From Nannocystis punicea (lineage in GTDB: Bacteria; Myxococcota_A; Polyangia; Nannocystales; Nannocystaceae): a stretch of DNA of 64,000 nt. The DNA lies in contig NZ_CP114040.1 of the NCBI RefSeq assembly GCF_026965555.1, forward strand, positions 2,914,001 to 2,978,000, given 5' to 3'. How positions within the stretch are numbered: position 1 is the first letter of the stretch; each line of letters starts with the position of its first letter. The position numbers were made by a program, and so were the translations under genes. The notes under the pieces are model-generated. The model was given only the letters and a program-made list of their open reading frames with translations, was not told where the DNA came from and did not search any database. Shown piece after piece: positions 26,264 to 34,900 of the stretch.

Positions 26264-27253
26264 ATGCGCCTGGTGCTCGTCGGTCTCGCTGCCTCGCTGG
26301 CGTGCGTGCGTGCGCCGGGCGGCGCGACGAAGAGCGTCACGCCGACGGCGACCCCGCCGCGCGCCCCGGAGCCGGCGCAGGTGCCGGTGGAGACGGCGCC
26401 GAAGCCCGCCCCCATCCACGAGCCCGCGGAGCCGGTCGAAGCGACGGCCCGGCTGCTCGCCGAGGTCGAGGCGATGGAGGTCGCGGCGCGCTGGACGTGG
26501 GCGATCGCGACGATGCCCGAGCTCGCCGAGCACCGTGAGGCCGGGCCCGCGTCTGCGCAGTGGGCGGAGCTCCGTCGCCTCGCAGCCGGTCGATCCACGC
26601 TGTGGGTGCGGGCCCGCGGCGAGCGCTGCTTGTCGGTCCGCGGCGCGTGGGACGATGAGGGGTTCGCCGGCCGCGCGCGCGAGGTCGTCGAGATCGAGGG
26701 CGACGTCAAGACCGTGCGCTACGAGCTGATCGACATCACCGAACGCGGGATCTCGGCCTCCGGACCGCACGGCGAGACCTTCAGTCGTGACGCGCGAGGT
26801 CGCTGGCAGTCGGCCGGCGGCTACGGCCTCGGCTCGTTCGCCACGATCGTCGACAGGCCCATCTTCGAGGTCGCGCGAAAGGCCGCGTATTACGGCGCGA
26901 CCACCTACACGTTGAAGATCGAGTGCAGCGAGACGAACGTGCAGGAAGAGCACTGCACGGACGGCACGACGCGTCGCTGCTCGCAATGCGTGGCCGTGCG
27001 GGCTCGCCGGTACGTTCCGGGCCTGGGCACGGGGACGACCGGCGTCTTCCGCACGAACCGACAGGTGGATTGCAGCCTCGCGTGTCCGCCGGATCTGCAC
27101 ACCCCGCAGCTCGCGGCGCTCAACCTGGCGGTGCAGGGGCGCACCTTCGTCACGGCCGAAGCACCGGGCGCGGCGGTGTACACGGACGCTCGCGCGTGTC
27201 GTGACGATCGACGGATGCGCCGGGCCGCGAGCGACGAGGCCGGCCCGATGTAG
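26264..27253 (+). CDS. lipoprotein, function unknown
   Basis: 329 residues from the ATG at 26264. A short signal ends in a lipobox (LAASLAC), followed by a Thr/Pro/Ala linker (about 17-60). The soluble part includes CLSVRGAWDDEGFAG and VKTVRYELIDITERGI (beta-rich), and a Cys cluster near 225-275 (IECSETNVQEEHC, then RRCSQCVAVRARRYV, then CSLACPPDL), likely disulfides. It reads as an exported or surface-bound protein of unknown role. It is 45 bases after the LysR gene on the same strand, so read-through is possible. Confidence 0.7.
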   Translation: MRLVLVGLAASLACVRAPGGATKSVTPTATPPRAPEPAQVPVETAPKPAPIHEPAEPVEATARLLAEVEAMEVAARWTWAIATMPELAEHREAGPASAQWAELRRLAAGRSTLWVRARGERCLSVRGAWDDEGFAGRAREVVEIEGDVKTVRYELIDITERGISASGPHGETFSRDARGRWQSAGGYGLGSFATIVDRPIFEVARKAAYYGATTYTLKIECSETNVQEEHCTDGTTRRCSQCVAVRARRYVPGLGTGTTGVFRTNRQVDCSLACPPDLHTPQLAALNLAVQGRTFVTAEAPGAAVYTDARACRDDRRMRRAASDEAGPM

Positions 27254-27298
27254 CGACGGCGGTTGTCAGGGCGGCCCGTCCGTGGTCCCCTCGGCTTC

Positions 27299-27718
27299 AT
27301 GGTCCCTGCCGATGGCCCCCGGTCACCCTCCGCGGCGGACATCGACGCCGTCCTGGCCTTCCTCCCGGTCCTCGAGCGCGCGGACTTTCAGGCCAGCCGG
27401 TGGTCGCGCGAGGGCTCGTGGATCCCGCGCCTCGTCGATGCGCCCGAGGTCCGGCAGCTGCAGCAGGTGCTGGCCGAGCGCGGCTTCGTCGTCCGGTTCG
27501 ATTCGCAGGCGTGGCGCGTCGAGGCGGAGCACTACCAGAGCGATCCAGAGGCGCTCGCCCGCGCTCCGCTGGTCGACGTGTGCAAGCTGTTGACCGTGCA
27601 TCTGCGCACCGACCGCTTCGTCGGCGGGCACTTCGCATCGGCCGTCGCGTCGGGCCAGATCGCGGCGCTGCTCCGGCGCCTGCGGGCGATCCGCGACGAG
27701 GACCTCGCGGGGCGGTGA
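27299..27718 (+). CDS. DUF6508-like protein
   Basis: 139 residues from the ATG at 27299; a TTG at 27263 is also in frame. The pattern IDAVLAFLPVLERADFQASRW, then AEHYQSDPEALARAPLVDV and CKLLTVHLRTDRFVGGHFASAV, ending IAALLRRL, matches what I recall of the DUF6508 family, small cytoplasmic proteins of unknown function that often travel with mobile DNA. No catalytic residues are known for the family. It lies 45 bases downstream of the lipoprotein gene. Confidence 0.6.
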   Translation: MVPADGPRSPSAADIDAVLAFLPVLERADFQASRWSREGSWIPRLVDAPEVRQLQQVLAERGFVVRFDSQAWRVEAEHYQSDPEALARAPLVDVCKLLTVHLRTDRFVGGHFASAVASGQIAALLRRLRAIRDEDLAGR

Positions 27719-27798
27719 GCCCATGCGACGGCTCGCTCGCCGGTCACGCGAGTCGAAGCTCGCAGGAGATGAGGCCGCGGATCCTCGCGCTGATGTAA

Positions 27799-27816
27799 TA
27801 TGTCCTCAGGGACATG
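27799..27816. repeat. hairpin element (TATGTC-CTCAGG-GACATG)
   Basis: One arm is perfect and the other differs at the first base. It lies in the 150-base gap between convergent genes ending at 27718 and 27868. Confidence 0.7.
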
Positions 27817-27867
27817 GTTGATGAACGCGCGCGACCGGCCGCCGCCGCGCTCGCGGTGCTTCGCGGC

Positions 27868-28872
27868 TCAGCCGCGCGGGACGCCGTGCTTGCGGACGAA
27901 GCCGACCACGGCGGCGGCGAATCGCGGGGCTGCGCGCTCGAGGTGGGCGGCGTGGTCGTAGCCGGGCAGGACCTCGAGCTGGGCGCCGCCGGGGAGCTGG
28001 GCCAGGCGCTCGTTCAGGCAGCTCTGGTCGACGACCGGGTCGCGGTCGCCGTGGATCGCCAGCACGGGGTTGCGCAGCGCGCTGAAGTCGATCCACGCGT
28101 CGACGTCGCGCCAGTCGGCCTTGATCGGATCGGCGGCCAGGGCCGCGGCGACGAAGGCGTCGGCGACCCCGGGCTCGAGCGCCTCGGGGGTGATGAAGTC
28201 GGAGCGCGCGGCGGCCTCGGTGTTGGCGGCCTGCGCCGGCGGCTTGGGCGGGCGGGGGGGCGCGGCGGACGGGCGCGCGGGGGTCTGCGGCGGGCACGGC
28301 GAGCCGTAGAGGATCAGCGGGCCGATGGCGTCGCGGTGGCGCTGGGCCGCGAGCGCGGCGATCCGGGCCCCGAGCGACCAGCCGAGCACGGCGGGCTTGT
28401 TCGCCAGATTCTCACCGGCGAGGCCGACCACCGCCGCGAGATCGTCGGCCGCCTGGAATGAATCGGTGTAGCCGCTGGGGTCGCGCGCGGTGGCCCCGTA
28501 GCCGCGCAGGTCGACGGCGTAGACCGCGAGGCCCTCGGCCGCGAGGTTGTCCATCAACGACACCCGCGCGCCGGGCACCTGCAGGTCGAAGTCGGGCAGG
28601 GCGCTCCACGTGCGGCCGTGGACCAGGACGATCGCGCCCCACGGCGCCGGCGGCCGCTTGACGTGGACCTGGATGCGGTGGCCGCCGACGGCGACGCCGA
28701 GGTGCTCGAGCGCCGGCGGTGAGATGTCCGCGGGGACAGGTGCGATCGGGGCGGCCGCGGGCGCCTCCGGCGGCGGAGAGGCCGGCGGCGGCGCGACCTC
28801 GGGGGGCCTGGTGGCCTCGCCGGCGCAGGCGAGGAGCGAGGCGGTGACGAGCGCGGCGACGCGGCGGAGCAT
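27868..28872 (-). CDS. alpha/beta-hydrolase lipoprotein
   Basis: 334 residues from the ATG at 28872. A signal peptide ends in a lipobox (TASLLAC) and a Pro/Ala linker follows (about 20-55). The hydrolase fold is complete: oxyanion-hole strand (AIVLVHGRTWSALPDF), a GYGAT loop, nucleophile elbow LGWSLGARIA (Ser), catalytic Asp in AIHGDRDPVVD, and catalytic His in GYDHAAHLE. It probably hydrolyses an ester or amide at the outer surface or in the periplasm. A degenerate hairpin element falls inside the gene (28724-28739), encoding PVPADIS. The surrounding genes give no clue to substrate. Confidence 0.85.
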   Translation of the reverse strand: MLRRVAALVTASLLACAGEATRPPEVAPPPASPPPEAPAAAPIAPVPADISPPALEHLGVAVGGHRIQVHVKRPPAPWGAIVLVHGRTWSALPDFDLQVPGARVSLMDNLAAEGLAVYAVDLRGYGATARDPSGYTDSFQAADDLAAVVGLAGENLANKPAVLGWSLGARIAALAAQRHRDAIGPLILYGSPCPPQTPARPSAAPPRPPKPPAQAANTEAAARSDFITPEALEPGVADAFVAAALAADPIKADWRDVDAWIDFSALRNPVLAIHGDRDPVVDQSCLNERLAQLPGGAQLEVLPGYDHAAHLERAAPRFAAAVVGFVRKHGVPRG

Positions 28873-28881
28873 GCCGCGAGG

Positions 28882-28913
28882 GTCGCAAGGACCAGCGGCC
28901 GGACGCAACGGCG
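28882..28913. repeat. 32-bp direct repeat, left copy
   Basis: It matches 30301-30332 with two mismatches (GTCGCAAGGACC, then GCGGCCGGACGCAACGG). The two copies flank the APH-fold kinase gene. Confidence 0.7.
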
Positions 28914-29136
28914 ATCCGACGACCGGCGACGACGGCCAACGAGCCATCGACCGGTTCGCCACGCAGGAGCTTGCGGCGCATGCCGAACTCACAGGCGCGT
29001 CACGCCGCGTCGCGGGTCGCGACAGGCCGACCGCGGCGGGTCGTCCTCGACGCCCGATCGGCGCCGCGGAGGTGCGTCGAGACGAGAGAACGACGAGCGC
29101 GAGGGGCCGCGGGCCTTGGGGTGGCGGAGCCGCCGA
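28914..29136. other. spacer with no supported gene
   Basis: About 220 GC-rich bases between the hydrolase start and the end of the APH-fold gene. Nothing beyond the repeat at 28882 stands out. Confidence 0.35.
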
Positions 29137-30180
29137 TCAGCGCAGCAATTCCTCGCCGCAGCGCCGCAGCAGGGCCGGCCACGAGTCCTCGGGCCAGTCG
29201 GTGTCTCCGGGCGCGATCGAGATCCACGCGCCGTAGGCGATCCAGTACACCGCCCAGGCGCGGGCCGCCCGGTGCTGCTCGCGGGTGAACGGCTCGCCGC
29301 GCGCGGCCTCGTAGTCGGCGATGAAACCGAGGATCCCCTCGGGGGTCGGCACGCGCCGGACCTGCTCCTGCGACCAGTCGGCGGTGTGCCCGTGCGCGTC
29401 GACGCCGACGATGCACACCTCCGGGCGCGCCGCCAGGGAGTCCCAGTCGTAGGTGGCGACCAGGCGATCGTCCGCGAAGCGCAGGTGCTCGACGCGCCAG
29501 TCGCAGTGCCCGAGCACGAGCGGCGAATCTGCGGCTCGCGTGATGTCCCGCGCGCGCCGGCCGAGCGCACGAACCCAGCCGGTGTCCGATTCGCTCGGGC
29601 TGAAGATCTTGCCGTGCGGCGTGGGGAACAGGCGTTCGTCGGGCACCGCGAAGTGGCCGATTCGCGGCGGGTCCGGCATGTTGCGGAGCAGCCCGATGTG
29701 TTCGACAAGGGCGGCGGCGATCAGGCGCCGCCCGCGAGGATCGTGACCGTCGACGAGCCGGCCGGCGTCGAGGTAGGTCTCGATCGTGGCGAGACCGCGA
29801 CCGATCGGCTCGGGCTCGAGGATCGGCTCCGGGCACGGGTAACCGCGCGCGGCGAGGAATCGCTGGACCCGCGCGACCTGCCGCAGCGACTCGCGGTCGA
29901 GCGGGAGGTCGGGGTTGGTCTCGGCCGGCGGCCTGGCCTTGAGCACGACCCGGCGGCCGTCGGCGAGCAGCAGCCCGTGCGTGCTGCCCACGCTCGAGCC
30001 GCAGAACAGGTAGGCGGCGACGCCAGTGCCGAGGTGCCGCCGGACGAAGCCGTCGACCTGCTCGACGATCGCCGCGGCGTCGGCGGTGCCGAACACGTCG
30101 AGCTCGACGTGGGGCACCTCCCACTCGGCGAGGTTCTCGCGGACGACCGCGACCGGGTCGCGCGCTTCCCGAGAGGTCAT
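29137..30180 (-). CDS. aminoglycoside-phosphotransferase-fold kinase
   Basis: 347 residues from the ATG at 30180. The APH/choline-kinase fold is visible: LLLADGRRVVLKARPP (ATP-binding strand with Lys), the Brenner-like motif SPLVLGHCDWRVEHLRF (catalytic Asp), and VATYDWDSLAARPE (DxD metal site, near the C-terminal half). The position usually holding Asn in HGDxxxxN reads His here (HCDWRVEH), which is unusual but seen in distant members. Substrates range from antibiotics to small hydroxylated metabolites; resistance cannot be inferred. The gene is flanked by 32-bp direct repeats (28882 and 30301), so it may have moved as a unit. Confidence 0.75.
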   Translation of the reverse strand: MTSREARDPVAVVRENLAEWEVPHVELDVFGTADAAAIVEQVDGFVRRHLGTGVAAYLFCGSSVGSTHGLLLADGRRVVLKARPPAETNPDLPLDRESLRQVARVQRFLAARGYPCPEPILEPEPIGRGLATIETYLDAGRLVDGHDPRGRRLIAAALVEHIGLLRNMPDPPRIGHFAVPDERLFPTPHGKIFSPSESDTGWVRALGRRARDITRAADSPLVLGHCDWRVEHLRFADDRLVATYDWDSLAARPEVCIVGVDAHGHTADWSQEQVRRVPTPEGILGFIADYEAARGEPFTREQHRAARAWAVYWIAYGAWISIAPGDTDWPEDSWPALLRRCGEELLR

Positions 30181-30231
30181 GGCCAGGGAGGATAGCCGGT
30201 GACGCGAGCGAGCAGGTTCTTTATTTCAGGA

Positions 30232-30249
30232 CATGTTCGTAAAGACTTG
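30232..30249. repeat. degenerate hairpin element (CATGTT-CGTAAA-GACTTG)
   Basis: Each arm carries one change from the consensus. It lies upstream of the APH-fold gene, on the far side of its start. Confidence 0.55.
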
Positions 30250-30284
30250 CCTCGGCCGCGGCTCCCCCGCGATCTGCGAGGCGC

Positions 30285-30332
30285 CATTCCTCAAGGACAT
30301 GTCGCAAGGACCGGCGGCCGGACGCAACGGGG
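30285..30332. repeat. hairpin-like element joined to the right copy of the 32-bp repeat
   Basis: CATTCC-TCAAG-GACATG (30285-30301, spacer one base short) runs directly into the 30301-30332 copy of the repeat also found at 28882. Confidence 0.6.
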
Positions 30333-30418
30333 ACGCGACCGCGAGCGCTCGCTCTCGGGGTCGCTGCCCGCGGAGAACCCGGCGAAGCGCCAGGGCTCGC
30401 GCTCACGGTGCTCGCGTT

Positions 30419-31651
30419 CTAGGAGCCGTCGTCGACGTTCGTGGCGACGAACTCGATCACGTACGCGGCGACCGAGCCGTGATCTGCGAGGTCGTGGGTG
30501 CTGTCGTCGCAATTGTCCATGGCGTCCCAGGCGTCATGGGCCGGAGGGGCGAACACGAGGCCGGGTGGCGAGTAGGAGGCGTTGCGATGGACGCCGAGGG
30601 GAAATGCGGCGGTGTACGCTCTGCATGCCGCGCCGGACGTGCCCTCATAGACCGACTCGAGGAAGAAGTCGTAGTACCCGAGGAGCGAGTTCGGCGGGAG
30701 GTAGCCCGGGTCGACCTGGTCGAACAGCGGCGGGCTGTTCGCCACGTCCTTGAAGAAGACCTGCGTCCCCTCGAGCGTCCTCGCGTCACCGGAGTAGAAC
30801 GCCCTGTACGCGTTGATCAGGGCGTTGTAGTTGCTGATACCGTAATTTCGGCTCACCGTGGCGCCGTCGTGAGCGATGTTCGACCCCGAGTTCGGCAGGA
30901 CCTCCAGGTTCGTGGCGCCCTTGGCGAGCGCTTGCCGCTCGCAGGCCAGCACCACGGTCTGATCGTCGCTCGACAGCGCGGCCATGTTGTCGTCGTGCTG
31001 GAGGAGCACGTGCTTGAGCACGATCGCCTTGTTCGCGCCGTTCACCTGCGGGCAGACGTGATACCAGCCCGGGCGCTGCGGATCCTCGGGGAAGGTGTCG
31101 GTGTCGTCCGGGACGAGGTCCGTGAGGATCTCGTATCGCGGCACGTCGAAGTACGTGCCCGAGCTCGGCGTCGTCTCGCTCTTGATGACGACCTGCGCGG
31201 TGCTGCTCGGGTCGCCGTCGGTGGGGTCGATGGTGAACCTAAACGTGGTACCGGTGACGCTCACCTGTTGCAGGTTGTCCGTCCGCCGCGCCTTCAGCAG
31301 CCCTTCGTCGCCGACGACGAGCGTGACGTCCTTCTCCACGTCGTCGATGACCTTCTTCGCGGCGGTCATCTCGAAGGTCGCGTGGCCGTAGGGGTCGGGC
31401 TTGGGGTTGTTCGCGTACCAGGGGATGTTCGAGAAGGCGTAGCCGCCGACCCAGGGCTCGCCGATCCAGGGCGAGTTCTCGAGGCAACGAATGTCTCCCG
31501 GGCATACGTAGTCGCCGGTGTCGCGAAAGTCGATCGAGTCGTCGTCCGCTTGCCCGAAGCCGTCGGAGTCGGCAGAGAGGCCCGCGCAGGCGCCGGCGTT
31601 GAGGGCGAGCACGGTGTTGATGGCGAGTAAGGTATTGGTGAGTGTACGCAT
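30419..31651 (-). CDS. exported hypothetical protein
   Basis: 410 residues from the ATG at 31651. The N-terminus (RTLTNTLLAINTVLALNAGA) is a signal peptide; the Cys after it (AGAC) is a poor lipobox, so export without acylation is likely. The mature part includes GDYVCPGDIRCLENSPW, GYAFSNIPWYANNPKPD, KDVTLVVGDEGLLKARR and a C-terminal region with CRAYTAAFPLGVHRNASYSP. Cysteines are spread as if for several disulfides. Third-position GC is slightly lower than neighbours. It appears to be a large secreted protein, perhaps a hydrolase or adhesin, but I see no catalytic motif I can name. Confidence 0.65.
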   Translation of the reverse strand: MRTLTNTLLAINTVLALNAGACAGLSADSDGFGQADDDSIDFRDTGDYVCPGDIRCLENSPWIGEPWVGGYAFSNIPWYANNPKPDPYGHATFEMTAAKKVIDDVEKDVTLVVGDEGLLKARRTDNLQQVSVTGTTFRFTIDPTDGDPSSTAQVVIKSETTPSSGTYFDVPRYEILTDLVPDDTDTFPEDPQRPGWYHVCPQVNGANKAIVLKHVLLQHDDNMAALSSDDQTVVLACERQALAKGATNLEVLPNSGSNIAHDGATVSRNYGISNYNALINAYRAFYSGDARTLEGTQVFFKDVANSPPLFDQVDPGYLPPNSLLGYYDFFLESVYEGTSGAACRAYTAAFPLGVHRNASYSPPGLVFAPPAHDAWDAMDNCDDSTHDLADHGSVAAYVIEFVATNVDDGS

Positions 31652-31921
31652 GGTTCGTGGTCTCGAAATGGTCTGTGAGAAGGTGCGTCGAGCGAACACG
31701 TGACTGGCCGAACGCCGGCGCGCCCACCTGCCGTCGGGCGAGTGTATCCGCGAGGCTCAACAATTTCTCCGGACCCGAAAGAGACGTCGATTCGGGCGTC
31801 GTGAGGGCGGTTCCGACGATTCGTATAGGGGTCCGCCGGGCCTGTCTGCTGCACGGCGGATGACAGGCGCAGAGGCGCGCAGCGAGAGGTCGGCGCGATG
31901 ATCGTCGCCGATGGCCGATGA
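31652..31921. other. promoter region of the exported-protein gene
   Basis: 270 bases between the end of the kinase gene and the start at 31651. No gene. No clear -35/-10 pair. Confidence 0.35.
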
Positions 31922-34900
31922 TTACTTCAGGACATGTCCCGAGAGCCATGCGTCGAGTTCGCCGCGGAGCGGGGCGAAGGCGTCGCCGGGGCCGAGCAGG
32001 GCGCGGGCCTCTTCGACCAAAGCGTGGGCCTCGGCGCGGGCAGGCGGTTCGGGCCACAGCGCCTCGGCGAGGGCCAGGCGCAGGCGGGCGGACACCTCGG
32101 GGCGGGCGGGGGCGTGGTCCTTCGGCTCGGCCGCGAGGGCGCGGCGCAGCGGTTCGCGGGCGGCCGCGGGGTCGCCGGCGTCGAGGGCGGTGCGGCCGAG
32201 GCCGAGCAGCAGCGGCTGGACCCGCGGGTGGCCGTCGCCGCCGGGCTCGGCGATCGCCAGGGCGCGGCGGAAGGTCGCCTGGGCGGCGGCGAAGCGGCGC
32301 TCGCGGCGGGCGACCTCGCCGAGGTCGTGCAGCAGGTCGGCCAGCTCGGGGTGGGTCGGTCCGAGCATGCGCTCGCGGATCGCCAGGGCGCGGCGGAGGA
32401 TCGCCTGGGCCTCGCCGAGCGCGCCCTGGCGCAGGCGGATCTGGGCGATGCTGCGGAGCGTGGCGGCGACCGAGAGGTGGTCCGGGCCGAACGCGCGCTC
32501 CTTGATCGCCAGGGTGCGGGCGTGCAGCGCCGCGGCGTCCTCGTCGCGGCCGGGGTCGGCCAGGGCGGCCGCGAGGTTGCCGGTGAGCACGGCGGTCTGC
32601 GGGTGGTCGGGGCCGAAGAACTCCTCGGCGAGGGCGACCGCGCGCCGGTGGCTGGCCTCGGCCTCGGCGCGCAGGCCGAGCTCGCCGAGGGTGTTGCCGA
32701 GGTTGCTGAGGGTGCCGATCAGCGCCGGCGGGTCGGGCCGCTCGGGGCGGTCGAGCAGGGCCAGGGCGCGCTCGTGGAGCTCGCGGGCGGCCGCGAACTC
32801 GCCGCGGATCTGGCGAACGATGCCGGTGTGGCCGAGCCGCTTGGCCTCGAGGACATGTCCTTCGGGACCTAGCCTTTGGACCATGGCGGCGGCGAGCTCG
32901 GACCAGCGCAGGGCCTCGGCGGTGGCGGTCTGGTAGACGCCGACGCAGGCGATCAGCTCGACCATGGCGCGCGCGGCCAGCTCGTCGAGCTTGCCGGCGA
33001 CTGCGGCGAGGGCGGCGCGGGTCAGGGTGGCCTCGGCGGCGCGCGGGTCCTTGGCCCGGTTCTGCAGCAGGCCGAGGATGTAGCCCGCCTCGGCGTCCAG
33101 CGGGGGGTAGCCGACGCGGGCGGCGGCGGCGGCGGCCTCCTCGGCGCGGGCGAGGCCGTCTTGCAGGCGGCCGGCGTCGAGCAACGCCTTGGCGCCGGCG
33201 ACCTGCTGGCGGACCGCGTCGATCTGCGCCGGCGCGGCGGGGTCGTCGGGCAGGGCGGCCGGGGCGGTCAGGACGGCCGGGTCGGCGCAGCGCTGCGCCG
33301 GGGTGAGGGCGGCGGCCGCCTGGACGGCGCGGTCGACGACGTCGGGACCTGTCCGAACGAGCAGGTCGGTGAGGGCCGCGAGCTCGCGCCGGCGCTCGTC
33401 GAGGCAGGTCATGCGCAGCTCGAGCAGCGCCAGCGACTGCTCGTGGCGCAGGTGGGTGGCCCGGCAGGCGTCGGCGTGGCCGGCCAGCCAGGCGACGGCC
33501 CAGGTGTCGAGGGTGGCGACCACGCGGTCGGCGGTGGCGCGGGCGTGGGCGCGGCCGGTGGCGAGCAGGGCCGCGTGGACCTGGGCGCGGCGGGTCGGGT
33601 CCCACGCGCCGTGGAGGGCCAGGGCGCCGCCGCGGCAGACTTCGTCCTGGCTGCCCGATCGGGCATAGCCCCAGAGACCTGTCCCGAGGAGCAGGCCGAG
33701 CGCGAGCCCGGCGACGCCGGCGGCCCGGGCCCGCCGCGAGCGCAGGGCCCGGCGCTCGAGCACGTCGAGCAGGGCGCCGACGTCGGGCCAGCGGGCGCGC
33801 GGGTCGACGCTGAGGCCGCGGGCCAGCGTGCGCGGCAGCCAGGCGGGCGTGCGTCTGTCCCGCGGGACAGGTCGCAGCTTGCCGCGGGAGATCGCCTGCA
33901 GCAGCGCCATCGCCCCGCCGTCGCCGAACGGGTGGACGCCGTGGACCGCCTCCCACAGGGCGACGCAGAAGCTGAACTGGTCGCTGCGCGGGCTGGTCGG
34001 CAGGCCCATGAACTGCTCCGGAGCCATGTACGCCGGCGTGCCGACCAGGGCGCCGACGCGGGTCAGGCGGCTGTCGACGCTGACCAGCGAGCCGATGTCG
34101 AAGGCGGCGCCCGAGGCCTCGGGGGGCAGGCGCTCGCGCAGGCCGGAGGCCTCGAGCGGGAGGCGCTCGCGCAGGCCGGAGGCCCACGCCGGCGGGGTGT
34201 CGGCGACGGCGTCCGGGGTGTGCATGCTCGCGGCTCCGGGCGGCGCCTCGCGCAGATCGAACGGCGGCGGGGTGACGCCGAGCTTCGGGTTGCGCGCGCC
34301 CTGGGCCTCGAGGAGGCGCTCGCGCAGGCCGGAGGCCCACGGCGGCGGGGTGACGTCGATCTTGGGGTTGCGCGCGCTCGAGGCCTCGAGGAGGCGCTCG
34401 CGCAGGCCGGAGGCCCAGGCCGAAGCGTCGCTGGCTTTTGGGACATGTCCATGAGGACCTGACTCTTCGGCCTCGCTGGCGCGCGCCAGGCCGAAGTCGA
34501 GCACGCGCACGCGGCCGTCGTCGCCGACCAGGACGTTCTCCGGCTTGAAGTCGCGGTGGACCAGGCCGGCCGCGTGGGCCGCCTGCAGGCCGCGGCCGGC
34601 GGCGACGAACAGCGCCAGGACGTCGCGCCAGTGGAGCCTCCGTTCGGCCAGGTAATGGCGCAGGGTGACGCCCGGGACGAACTCCATGGCGACGTACACC
34701 CGGCCGTCGACCTCGCCGGCGTCGTGGACGGCGACCACGTTGGGGTGGGCGAGCCGGGCCAGCGCCTTGGCCTCGCGCCGCAGGCGGGCGCCCGGGCCGT
34801 GGGTGTCGCCCTCGGGCGCGCTCTCGGGCCGGTCGAGCAGCTTGATCGCCACCTTGCGGTCGAGGCCGGGGTCGAAGGCGGCGTAGACGACGCCCATGCC

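Noticed and set aside
29137..30180. Calling the APH-fold gene an antibiotic-resistance gene.
   Set aside because: The fold serves many small-molecule kinases, and the catalytic loop departs from the resistance enzymes.
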